Source of the DNA: Gorsachius magnificus
Taxonomy: Eukaryota > Chordata > Aves > Pelecaniformes > Ardeidae
DNA: 64,000 bases
Direction of reading: 5' to 3'
Assembly (NCBI GenBank): GCA_034008185.1
Contig: CM067087.1
Span: forward strand, 46,544,090 to 46,608,089
The position numbers were made by a program, and so were the translations under genes. The notes under the pieces are model-generated. The model was not told where the DNA came from. It searched no databases and was given only the letters and a program-made list of their open reading frames with translations. Position 1 is the stretch's first letter; the number at the start of each line of letters is the position of its first letter. Below, in pieces: positions 24,001 to 35,000 of the stretch.

Positions 24001-25598
24001 GAGGGTTTGACAATAACTGTGGCATGCCATACTTAACTGTAAAAGTGATATTTTCTAACAAAATCACTATTTTAGGTTGAGCCGTAGTGTTTCTGAAGGG
24101 TGAAGCATGAGGAAAGTTGTATTTGTGTTTGAATGTGTTGTACTGCGAAAGGGATGCTCTTGATGCCTGAATTGGCTGCTAGCTAGTTTTAAAGTGCTTA
24201 AACTTCTCTTTTCATAAGGAGGTTCACAGGTATTAAAAGCAAGGGCAGGTTCTGTTTCTGGAGTGATACTAATAAGTACATTGCATTCCCTGGAATAATC
24301 AGAAAATGGGAATAATTTGGTAGTATTGGTTGATTTACAGGCTGGTATTCTAAGTCAGAGATACATTGCTGAGATATATTTATAAATAGCCAAAGAACTT
24401 GTGCTTGTAATAACTGGCATAATTGAAATCCTTGTCCAAAAGCTGTAAATGTGTGAAAACAGGGTGTAGCCTTCTCACTTACCATGCCTAAAAAATTGGG
24501 AACCAAGAATGTGAAGCTGGATTTGGGTTAATGTGTGCTGTGAGCACAAGATTTGAGGGTTTGAGAATAAGCTTTTGTAGACTGAACGTTATGTGGTGAA
24601 GATTTGTGATGGAAATACGTAGAGCGTAGGGTTGAGATTAGAATGACACCGATGGCTAAAAGCTGAGATAACGTAGACCTCGGGGTGATGAACCTACTCT
24701 CTTAGGGGGCTTTTATTTGCCTGTAGTCCTGGGGTTTTAAAACTGTTCTCATGCCTCTGAAGCATGAATCTGAATTTAGCTGAAAAGCTAAAACCAGGGC
24801 GCTCAATGTAGAGCAGAATCGGACTTTGAGGCTTTTGGAAAGAGAGGATGACAGTTTTAAGATGTAATGGTGGTGCTCCTTGTGTTAATGTCAGTATATT
24901 GCTGATATTGAGGGGTACGTACCAAGTTCGTAGAGGTTTTTGATTTTAATAGAGGTCCCAGAAACTTGATGTGCAGAGAGTATTAACTGTTAGGACATCT
25001 AGCACATTCACTTAATAAACTATTGGTATAGTTTGTACAAAGGGAATAGCTTTTTTTAAAGAAAAATTAGTACGGATGGTAATTTAAAGGAGAAAAATTT
25101 TAGTATAAAAGGATATATCATTACTTAAAATGCCAAAAAGCTGTATTAAATCCAGGATCTCCTCTTATTTTTACTGCTGAAAATGCAGCGAAGCCCTTTG
25201 GACCTTCCGCTGTTCAACAACTGTCAGTGGCTGAGCCATGATATTCATACGCAGTTTTACAGTACATCCTACAGTACATCGCCTATTTATATTAATACCT
25301 TCATACCACAACCTGAAGCACAGCTCCTTTCTAATCAAACATTTGGTCAGAGGTGGCCTACCGAAAAGATTAATGAAATGCAGACTTTATTAGCCACAGT
25401 GGAACATGTAATTTGACGATTGAAGTTACTACTGTTGTTCACCTAAACCCACACCTTTGACCACAGGAATGTAATGTGTTTGATCTCTGAGAGTGCTTAA
25501 AGAGGATAATTGGCTGATGCCGAGGATGGGAGCATCCCGAGTTAGGTGGCACTGGGTGTACCGGCTGCGGGGAGTCTGTGCCTGGTGACACACGTTCC
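21071..25598. other. 4.5 kb single-copy DNA between inverted CR1 copies
   Basis: It begins with a CpG-dense patch (about 21100-21290) and is AT-rich after that. A G22 tract lies at 23482-23503. Exon-like but unconfirmed blocks occur at 21136-21254 and 23055-23138 (see findings). A 77-codon frame at 25183-25416 has no known domain. No gene is confirmed. Confidence 0.5.
23482..23503. repeat. G22 homopolymer
   Basis: A pure run of 22 G flanked by GGGA and AGGAAAG. It could form a G-quadruplex, and its exact length is uncertain. Confidence 0.9.
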
Positions 25599-26572
25599 AT
25601 CACAGAATCCTTTGGTTGGAAAAAACCTTTAATATCATTGAGTCCAACCGTACCTGTCCACCCCCAAACCCTGGCCCTCAGCACCGCCTCTGCCCGGCTG
25701 TTAAATCCCCCCAGGGCTGGGGACTCGACCCCTTCCCTGGGCAGCCCCTGACAGCCCTTGGGGGAAGGAATTGTTCCCCAGGGCCAACCTCACCCTGCCC
25801 TGGCACAACTTGAGGCCGGTGCCCCTCGTCCCATCGCCCCTTCCCTGGGAGCAGAGCCTGACCCCCCCAGCTCCCCCCTCCTCTCAGGCAGTTGTAGGGA
25901 GCGATGAGGGCTCCCCTCAGCCTCCTCTGCTCCAGGCTGACCCCCCCCAGCTCCCCCAGCCGCTCCCCAGCAGCCTGGGGCTCCAGACCCCTCCCCAGCT
26001 CCGCTGCCCTTCTCTGGACACGCTCCAGCCCCCCCAGGTCCTTCGGGGAGGGAGGGGCCCAACCCTGACCCCAGCATTCGAGGGGCGGCCTCCCCAGTGC
26101 CCAGCACAGGGGCAGGTCCCTGCCCTGCTCCTGCTGGCCACACCACTCCTGATACAAGCCAGGATGCCGCTGGCCCTCTTGGCCACCTGGGCACCCTGCT
26201 GGCTCATATCCAGCCCCCTCTCACCCCCCTAGGGCCTTTTTCCGCCGGGCACCTTTCCAGCCCCTCTGCCCCACACCTGGAGCGCTGCGTGGGGCTGTTG
26301 TGACCCCAGGGCAGGACCCGGCCCTTGGCCTTGTTGACCCTCACCCAACTGGGCTGGGCCCATGGATCCAGCCTGGCCAGGTCCCTCTGCAGAGCCCCCC
26401 TCCCCCCCAGCAGATCCACACTCCCACCCAACTCGGTGTCATCTGCAAACTGACTGAGGGTGCACGCGATCCCCTCGTCCAGGTCGTTGATGAAGGTGCT
26501 AAGCAGAACTGGCCCCAACACTGGACCCCGGGGACTCTCCCTCTTTCTTCTGGGGTCCTGGGGACCAGCTTA
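25599..26572 (-). mobile_element. CR1 LINE fragment (group C) reaching into the RT domain, about 975 bp
   Basis: This is the longest CR1 in the window. The 3' end is at 25599 (ATCACAGAATCC on the + strand). It runs minus-strand through the 3' region, the ORF2 C-terminal tail and into the reverse-transcriptase palm. Its minus-strand translation contains [15 protein letters not shown] and, further on, [11 protein letters not shown], the RT catalytic FADD box (codons at 26438-26449). The 5' boundary near 26572 is approximate and falls within the RT domain. Confidence 0.94.
26204..26572 (-). pseudogene. CR1 reverse-transcriptase palm remnant
   Basis: The frame read on the minus strand down to 26204 encodes [19 protein letters not shown], corresponding to the family pattern GVPQGSVLGPxLFxxFINDL. 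FADD follows at 26438-26449, then a segment matching the post-catalytic part ([15 protein letters not shown]). FADD carries the two metal-binding aspartates of RT. The upstream fingers and the endonuclease are missing, so this cannot be an active enzyme. It corresponds to roughly 105-120 residues of a protein that is usually about 900-1000 residues long. Confidence 0.88.
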
Positions 26573-28277
26573 CAGGTGCAAGCTCACGCCAGGCAGCATT
26601 GCTGTCCTTATGCGCAGCGGGGCTGCACGCTCAGCAAACGTCTGCCTTGGGGCACACAATTACATCTGGGGCAAACCCACGTGCTGCAAAAGAGAATTTA
26701 AAGGGCTTAGAGGAAAAGCAAAGTCAGACTGGTTCGGGTTTTCCCCTACGAAATGTATAGGAATAATTTGAGTATGGCCTTCTGGTAGGAATAGCGATTT
26801 GTTGTTTAAGTACTGATCCAAGTAAGAAATGGCGGTATTGTAGCATAGATTTTAATTAATTTTTTATTATTCTCTGGGCAATCCAGATCTCCTTCAAAGA
26901 TGCATGTAAGCCTGTGTGGCAATCCTGGCTGATTTGTCTTTTGTACTTCTAGGTATCAATGAAAAGAGACTTAAGCAGTAAATCAGTGTTCGGTCTCCTT
27001 CTGGCTTGCCTTCAGAGCTGTGCATTTTTAGTCCAGGCTTTTTAATAAACCGGATTTATGTGATGAGGCTGTCTACAAGTGCATGTTTTTGTGTTTAGCA
27101 TTAGCAATAGAGAATGTGTGATTTGTAGAGGGAAAGGAGCCCAACAGCAGGTGGAGCAATGAACTATTTACATGGCTGTATTCTGATATTGGATGTGCTT
27201 TTGTATTTCGTACTTGCTCCATCTCCTTTTCCTCAGGCTGTTCAGATCAGTTGTCAAACATCTGCTTGTCAAAAAAACGGAAAAAAAAAAAAAAAAAAAA
27301 AGGGTTCCCTTTCTATTTGGAAGATTAATTGGGTTATTTCAGTCGCAGGAACGTTGCCAGCTCTTGTAAAAACGGGAGGAGAAGGGGACACAAATTCTAA
27401 CAACTATTGGTTAATAACAGATGTATATTCAACAGGATGGAAGACAAACTGCTCCTCCCAGGGATTTGATGGATAGGGTTCCCAGGGAACGCCACGGGGC
27501 CCCTCTGTTGGGCTGCAGAGGGTGTTGCCTAATGACTTTCCCCTGATTACACGATAGCGAGCATTGATCAGGTCTCTGTTGCCAGTCAAGTCCCTGCTCC
27601 TGCTGCTGCTTCTGCCAACCTTCCTCCAGTAGCAAATAGCAGTTTCCAAAGGCTGTTTTCCCCCTGTTCCTTTTCTTTTATTTCTTTGTGCTATTAAGGA
27701 CTGGCTTGAAATGATACGCGTTCCTAGAAAAGAGCAAATCCGAGAAAAAACAGCCCAACGAGCGCGCTCTCTCTCTATCAGTTACTTTGTTTAAGTGTCC
27801 AGCAGAGTGTATAATCCAGTGTTTTGGTCAATTAGTAAATCAATATAATCCAAAGCAGATTTATAAACTGCACGCAGACAACCTGGGGAACAGGATCTTT
27901 AAAGCTGATGGCATCAGCCAGCATGTCGGAAGCTCTAATGACAGAAGTACTGGTAAGAGAGTGACTAAATGCTAGCTGGCTTTGGAATGCCGTGGTGAAT
28001 AAAAGGGACTCCGCTTTTGTACACGACATGAGGAAAAAGCATTGCTGGCCTACCCTGGTGCTTTGGGGATTTAGTGTGCCTTAGCTGTGTGCGGATAGAT
28101 AGCCGCCTCTGCCAGAAAGGGTAGAGGACAAGTACGAAGAAGCAGAAGAGATTGATAGTAGAACTAGTGGGGAACCTCATGAAACAGTGATTCCATACCC
28201 AGAGGAATCCTGAAGTGTTTCAGATGGTCTCGGCACATCAGACACCATAGAAGCCCCTCACTACAAGAAAGATGTTG
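26573..28277. other. Single-copy DNA, no gene seen
   Basis: AT-rich with an A21 tract at 27281-27301. A 105-codon frame at 27159-27476 reads straight through that A tract as poly-lysine and is not credible. Nothing else is recognisable. Confidence 0.55.
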
Positions 28278-28724
28278 GGTTGCTGGAGGGTGTCCAGAGA
28301 AGGGCAGCGGAGCTGGGGAGGGGTCTGGAGCCCCAGGCTGCTGGGGAGCGGCTGGGGGAGCTGGGGGGGTTCGGCCTGGAGCAGAGGAGGCTGAGGGGAG
28401 CCCTCATGGCTCCCTACAACTGCCTGAGAGGAGGGGGGAGCCAGGGGCGTCGGGTTCTGCTCCCAGGGAACGGACGATAGGATGAGGGAAAATGGTCTGA
28501 AGTTGCGCCAGGGGAGGTTTAGGTTGGACATTAGGAAAAATTTCTTCCCTGAAAGGGCTGTCAGGCTCTGGAAGGGGCTGCCCAGGGAGGTGGTCGAGTC
28601 CTCATCCCTGGAGGATAAAGATAGATGAGGTACTTGGGGACAGGGTTTAGTGGTGGGATGGCAGGGTTAGGTTAACGGTTGGACTTGATGATCTTAAAGG
28701 TCTTCTCCAACCTAAATGATTCTA
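28278..28724 (+). mobile_element. CR1 LINE 3' fragment (group C variant)
   Basis: The copy begins in CTGGAGGGTGTCCAGAGAAGG, carries the same ORF2 tail as the other group C copies, and ends in GGACTTGATGATCTTAAAGG and AATGATTCTA. Its last ~200 bp (TAGGTTGGACATTAGGAAAAATTTC region) differ more from 20434-21070 than the first half does, which suggests a different subfamily or an older copy. Confidence 0.92.
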
Positions 28725-28920
28725 AGCGGTTCAAGTTTTTGTTCTCTTCTGTCATTGGTATCGTGCTGCTTTGTCTTTTAAAATTGATTATTGAAATTTT
28801 TTGCATGCGTTTGAGCTGTGCTGTTCTTTGGATGAAATCTGGATTTATTTTTAAAGATTCCCTGTCACCTTTTATTCCTGCAAACATCCTGGTATTTCTT
28901 TTGAATTTCACACTGGGGGC
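28725..28920. other. Short AT-rich spacer between two CR1 fragments
   Basis: About 195 bp of AT-rich sequence separating a plus-strand and a minus-strand CR1. No gene is seen. Confidence 0.5.
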
Positions 28921-29005
28921 TCATAGAATCACGGAATGCTTTGGGTTGGAAGGGACCTTTAGAGGTCACCTAGCCCAAAGCCTCTGCTGGGAGCAGGGAC
29001 ACCGT
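28921..29005 (-). mobile_element. CR1 LINE 3' end, very short (group B)
   Basis: TCATAGAATCACGGAATGC, then TTGGGTTGGAAGGGACC, then GGAGCAGGGACACC: about 85 bp of a minus-strand CR1 3' end. Its 3' end faces the plus-strand copy 195 bp away. Confidence 0.9.
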
Positions 29006-32000
29006 TATACATGACCATGCTTTAGTACTACTGCAGACTTCCCCATGTGGAGGCCACATCACTTGCAGATCACTGAACTATCAAGAACTCCGTAGGATCG
29101 CCTGTCTGGCTATTAACTTTTTGGTGGGTTGACAGGTGTTTCCCTGGTTGTTAGCAATAGAGGTCTCACCAACGTTCAAGTCGTCTTCTGCCCATGGCAA
29201 GTACTGTGCCTTTTTGGTTTGGTACTATATTGTGCTGAGCATCACTAGTGATACCTGGTGGCCCACCGTTTTAATTTGAAAAAAAAATTATAAAGGACAA
29301 ATTTATTCCAGATGGCAAGTAACTATTTGAAATCCAGCTCGTTAGGTATTTGGTGCGGGTTGTGTGTAGCATTTTTTGTTCATCCCTTTGGGTTTTTTTT
29401 TGCTGTTACATGCATGAAAACTATCTAAGATGGTTGACTCTGCTGCTGGGTCACTGCAGCCCAGAAGACAAGACATTAAAAAGAGCATCTCTTCAACCTC
29501 TGCATCAAGTTTTGACCACAGTCCCACCAGCATTGCTTCTGGCAACTGTGCTGCACCAGCTATCGTAGGGTGGCCAAATCACCATGCTCCTTAGCCGAAG
29601 GGTGCTTGGATGAAGGGAAGAGACTATGAAGAAGGCGACCGCGTGACTATGTGAAAGTAAATCTGTTGCATGATAAATTATACTTTTTTTCTTTTGTCGC
29701 ATCAGTCAAATTAAAATTGCATAAGCATTGGTATTAGTTTCTAAGTTTCAGGGACTGCACAGCTGAAAGAAATGCCTGTTAGCAGAGAGATGTTAATATA
29801 ATGAAATATTTAAATGTTCTACTTGACCTCCTCATGTGCTCCTTAGACGCGCGCACTGCGCACTTGTTGCTGGGGATGGACTGCCCTTCTGCTGCCAGGC
29901 AAGAGTTGGCTGGAGTATTGAGAACCATCAAATTCCTGAGAGTTTCCTCTTAGTGAAAGACAAGAACTTCGCCTTAAATGTGAAAATGATACATGGAAGT
30001 ACATACAACAATTTGTTTTAATTTATGGCACATCACAGCCTGTATGGGATTTTTTTTTTTTTTTTCCAAGCATGGTACTGTTTGAAAGAATTTACTTTGC
30101 AACTAGAAGCTGAAGAAATAACAATGGTTGTCAAAGTTTTGACACAGAGATAAATATTAATGAAATACTTCATATAAGCTACGGTAAAGCCTCCTTGCAA
30201 ATTCAGTCAGATCATTTCCCTCATTAGCTGGGAGCTCCTTTGTCATTCATGCAGTAGCTCGCTCTTACGGAGGAGCAGAATTATGCTTTTCAATGAAAAT
30301 TTAAAGAAATCTCTTTGTGTTGTGCATCATATGGCTTTCTCTAACTCATGGTATAAGAATAACTCTTTCAATCAATTCCCAAATTCTAAAGTTACTTTAA
30401 AATTTATGTCTTAGTCACAAACATTCGTAATGTTTTAGAAAACACTTCAGATGGTTTAAACCTTTGGAGTATTTTCTAGGTATGTAGAGAGAAGTAGCAT
30501 TATTCATGTGAGAGAATTGGTTTTAATCACCTTGTGTTTTGGGGCTTAGCTGTCTTTGAATGCCTCCTGAGAGCTTTCCTGCAGCGGCGTCCTCCCGGCC
30601 GATGACCCCAGCCTCTCATCATTTGGAAGGTGCTGTCAGGCGTTGAGGTTCTCCTCGGCATAGCCGTACCTCTACTTTGAAGTTACATCGCGTTAACTCA
30701 AGACGTTGCCTTCTGATCTCTTACAAAGAAATAGTAATGGAAATAGAAAGGTCTTCCCGATTCCAGCTCCTCGGGCTGAACCACCTGATAGCTGCGATTA
30801 CCTCAGGCTTCCCATCGCTAGTGTTTTCCCATACGGCCAAACTTCAAAGGAAATATATTAAATGTTACCCCGTGTTAATGATTAATTGTAACGTTGTATA
30901 ATGCAGTTTCTGGCTTTTCTTTTCTTGCTTAGAGTTTCACGTAACTTTGCTTGTTAATTCATTTAGGAGTTTTGAGTTGAGTTGAGTTTTTCAGAAAATG
31001 CCGAGGTACCAAAGGCCAAGTAAGTGTTTTCATCTGGTCTGATCAAAAAATCTGTCCAAAATGTGAGGTTTTTCTGAAGGGAGTAATTGTTAATCCTGTG
31101 AGATGTCTCGTTTATGAAATAATTATTGTGTAATATTTATTCTGGGGGTTTTTTTGAGAATTTAAGCAGGATTTATTTGCTCACAGTTCAACCCCCCCTA
31201 CAGTGTACTTAACCAAACCGCACTTGTGTTTGTGGGCTGCTTCTGGCTGTATCCTTGACTCTTTGCTTCTCTGTTTTATGATTTGGCTTTTTTCCCCCCT
31301 TCCATTCTCCTCCCCTCGTCCTTGAGCACGCGTCCCTCGAATACAGCCGCTCTGTTCACACGGTTGGTGTTATTGCAAGCGTGTGTTTGGGGTGGAGATG
31401 TGTCCCCTGTACGTTGAGACTGCTGTCGTACCAGCCTACTCCTTCCAAGAAGAGCCTAAATGCTGCCTTATATGCATCTTCAATAAGGTATGGGGGCTAA
31501 AAATCTCACCATTCGGCTTTTTAATGCAAAATACGACAGTATTCTCGGTTGGCTTATTCACGCATGTTAAGACAGAACCACTAGGCTTAGGAAAGTCAAG
31601 GTTTTTATCTTTCACTTTGGAGCACCTGAAATAACATTAATGGCAGGAATTAAACTATGCTTTAATCAGTACAAGTAAACATGAGATAAAATAGAAAAAA
31701 AATAAAAAAAGGCTGACGATAACAATAGAGAGGGGAAGCAGCAGAAAAATAACAGGTTCAAAAAAACCCTATCAGCATTATCAAGTAAAACCCCACTTCT
31801 AAAACTTGAAGGTGTTTGCAGTGTTTTTACATGGTAAGATCCCCTTCTAAGACGCCTGAGTGGAGATAAGATCAGTCGTACCGTCACTGCATGCAGACTC
31901 GAATCCAATTGACTGCATTTGTATTTTTCATTCACTCGTCACCAAGAAATTGCTCCAACTTCCACATAGTGAACTCGGATTTTAGAGATGATTTTTCTGC

Positions 32001-35000
32001 TGCTTGAGAGACCAGAGACCAGATTGACAGGGGAAATGCAACAGGAACTCTAGGCGTAGATTGTAACCTGAATGGCGTAAATATTTGGACAAATGAGAAA
32101 TGTCTGGTTTTTTATAAATTTGCAGTTGAGCTTCATCTCAAAAATAAAATAACACTGGAAGCTAAATAGCTGAGAACTGAAAAGTTTTGGGGTTGATTTT
32201 TCCTCTGGTATTTGTATTTTCATGTTAATTCTTCTTTTGAAAGAATGACCCAACCCAAATTTTTAATTCTTGTAATCAAATTTTTTTTTTTTAATAGATA
32301 CTTTGGTTGCACAACATTTCTAAGTAATTTGTAAAAATCTTAGTCATATTTTGGAAAGTTTGGCTTTTTTTTAAGTGACTCAGGATGTCTTTTGTAGTTC
32401 TACAGAAGCATGGGGGTTTTAAATTCAGTTAGAAAACCTCCAAACCTCCAGAACCAGAAAGGTAGAACTTTTTTTCTAACAACATATACATGTTTTTAAT
32501 GTATATCATCTATCATGTAGATTCTTGAATCATCATTTTCATATTTTAGTACTAAATTTGAGAGGAGGAAGCTAAACCCAAAGATTTCTGCTAATGTGTT
32601 GAGTCCATTTCAACCAAAAGGCTGCCCCCGTTAGAATTTCTCAGCGTTATCACGTTCCGTTCTACCGCTGTCCCTTATAGCAGCAACATGCAGCACACAA
32701 AGCTTTTACTCTAAATAAGCATTTTCCTAAACATATGTGAAGCGTAGCATTGCGGGATGCTGCGTAGAGCTTTGGGCTTTTCTGACATTTATGTTCTGCT
32801 TCAGTCTTTCAGCTTCAGCTCTTAGGGTAGCAGTTATCATCTTTATGCAGGTGATGGTATGGCTCAGATCTATATAGCCGGTTTCCTGTAGCAGCCACAA
32901 CTTTTGGAGAACAGCTTACTTGTACCTTACGTCTGGAAGGTTGGTTCTGTTTTATTTAACAGATTTTTATTTTTTTGTGTGTGTGTATATGTTTAAGTAA
33001 TTTTCTCCAGCGTTGGTCTGTGCTGGCCCTACCTGATCCTTCAAAACCCACTTCATTTCTTTTGGAGGTAGTTTACGGTATTACAGCTCGGCACTGTTGG
33101 TTTGGGTTTATCCAGTGATGTAGAGGAGCAGCCTGGAAGCAATTACACCACAGAGCAGTCAGTAATCAATGAGATTGGTAATTTCTTCCTCACCTGATGA
33201 TAGGTAGTAGCCTTACAATATTGCAGGAGCACCACAGAGAATCTGAGCGCTCTGAGCAGCGTTCACTGAGCACCTTCTCCCTGCGGGGAGTTTTTTGTAT
33301 GAGCTTTTGGTACTTAGTCTGTGACCTGACAAGCTTTCGTTTTTCCCTCTGTTTTTGTCAGTGCTGAGCCTTTCTTATTTGAGCATGTTCATTACTCTGT
33401 TCGTGACAAATTAAATTAGGAATTTTTGCTAAGGCCAGGCTTCTAATGGTGTCTAAAAATAATTTCAAGACCAACAGCGTAATGTCTTTCAGTAATTGTT
33501 AAATATGAGCGAACTGACTAGGCTAAAATAAGAATCAGGCCAATTAAACCTCTCTTTGAGGATACTGGTGCTTGTAATTAGAGATGCTCAGGAAATGTTT
33601 CCCTCTCCCTCCCTGCCTCTCCTCACCTTTTTTTCTCCTGTAAGATGGTGGGACGCGAAGGGAGAGCGTGCCCACCTGAAGAGCCAAAGGCTCCAAGCAT
33701 TATAGTGCTCACATGGGAAACTTCAGCGGCTTCCCCAGAATATGGAGCCATATAGTGAGGTTTTTAGAATGCACTTCTGGAAACTTCTTGCTGTTTAGTT
33801 GGGTTTTTTTTAAGAACCAGTGCCCTATTCAGTGTTTTGAAGACCTATGAGGAGAAAGCGTGGCTGTAATGGTGCAGCAGGACTTCTACTCTGTTGTATC
33901 AGGACTCTGTGGAAGCCTTACTTTAAAGATGATGAGAAATTGCATTACGGACTACGCTGCAGGTGTACCATAATCTTCCCCTGCAGCTCAAGGTGGAACA
34001 CAAAAATCTAATCTGGAGTCGTGAGGCTACTTCTGTAAACGGAGAATGTGGAGAGCACTGCGGGTGGGGGGACGCCTGTGAGTAGGGAAGTTTTGTGTCC
34101 GTGTGAACCTCAGTTTGCCAACTTTCTCTAATAAGTAGAACCCTATTAGATGCCATTAGGTGGTTTTTAAAAAATAATTATTATTCTTTTAAGATATATT
34201 ACATTCACCTTTAATCTAGTTTCTCAAGAGAGCCATCTCATTTGAGGGTGACTTCTTAAAAGGAATGTCTCCAAGAAACAGTTCCCTTCATACGAGGAAT
34301 GACGCGAGGTTTTGTCAAATGGAGGTTATGAGCACCGACAGTGCTACCCGAAGATATTTCATATCCTTTACTGGGCCTTTTAATCCTGCACTTCTCATAT
34401 CCTTTATCGAACCTATAGCTATCTTAAGGATTGTGATTTTTGTATCAACATCTCTGCACGAAGAATTGCAAACCTTGTCCATTTGGAAGACCCAGGGTTT
34501 TGTCTGTTTTGGGGTTATTTCCTTCTCTTCTGGCTTAGGGATACCCGTGTTGCAGTAAGATGGGTTTTCCAAAACTGTAGGAGTGAAAATGATGTTGAAA
34601 GTAGGAAATAGTATGAGAAGACGGTCTCGTCAGCAATAAATCTATGTTAATGAAGTTTGCCGAAGGACTGAGCGTTTGTCAGTTCCCGTTGTTCAGCAGT
34701 GGGCACGTGACACAGCTGTATAATGTAAATTTAGCAGTATATATTTTTTTTTTTTGAAAAGAAACTTTGCACTGACTTTTCTCAGTGTGAACAGATTCCA
34801 AAGTCTTCAAGGTTTTGTTGGTCCTAGATTTTGTATGTCGCAGCAGTTTGTAGTGTCTTGAATGTGGCTTAATTGGCTCCCAGATGGGAGAACAAAATGG
34901 ACCCTTTTTTCAGTGATCTGAAGAAAACATGGACATCTGCAATGGCATCGTTTGAGTGTGTTGGCTGGGAACCCTATAGACTATCTCTTTTTTTATATCA

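Noticed and set aside
24198..24506. Minus-strand donor-like CATG|GTAAGTGAG with a 102-codon frame
   Set aside because: The donor alone is strong but no upstream acceptor with a pyrimidine tract is present on the minus strand, and the frame continues through the donor.
25183..25416. 77-codon plus frame with codon-like look
   Set aside because: No recognised family and no donor at its end; the length is within chance for this region.
27159..27476. 105-codon plus frame
   Set aside because: It reads through the A21 tract as poly-lysine; chance frame.
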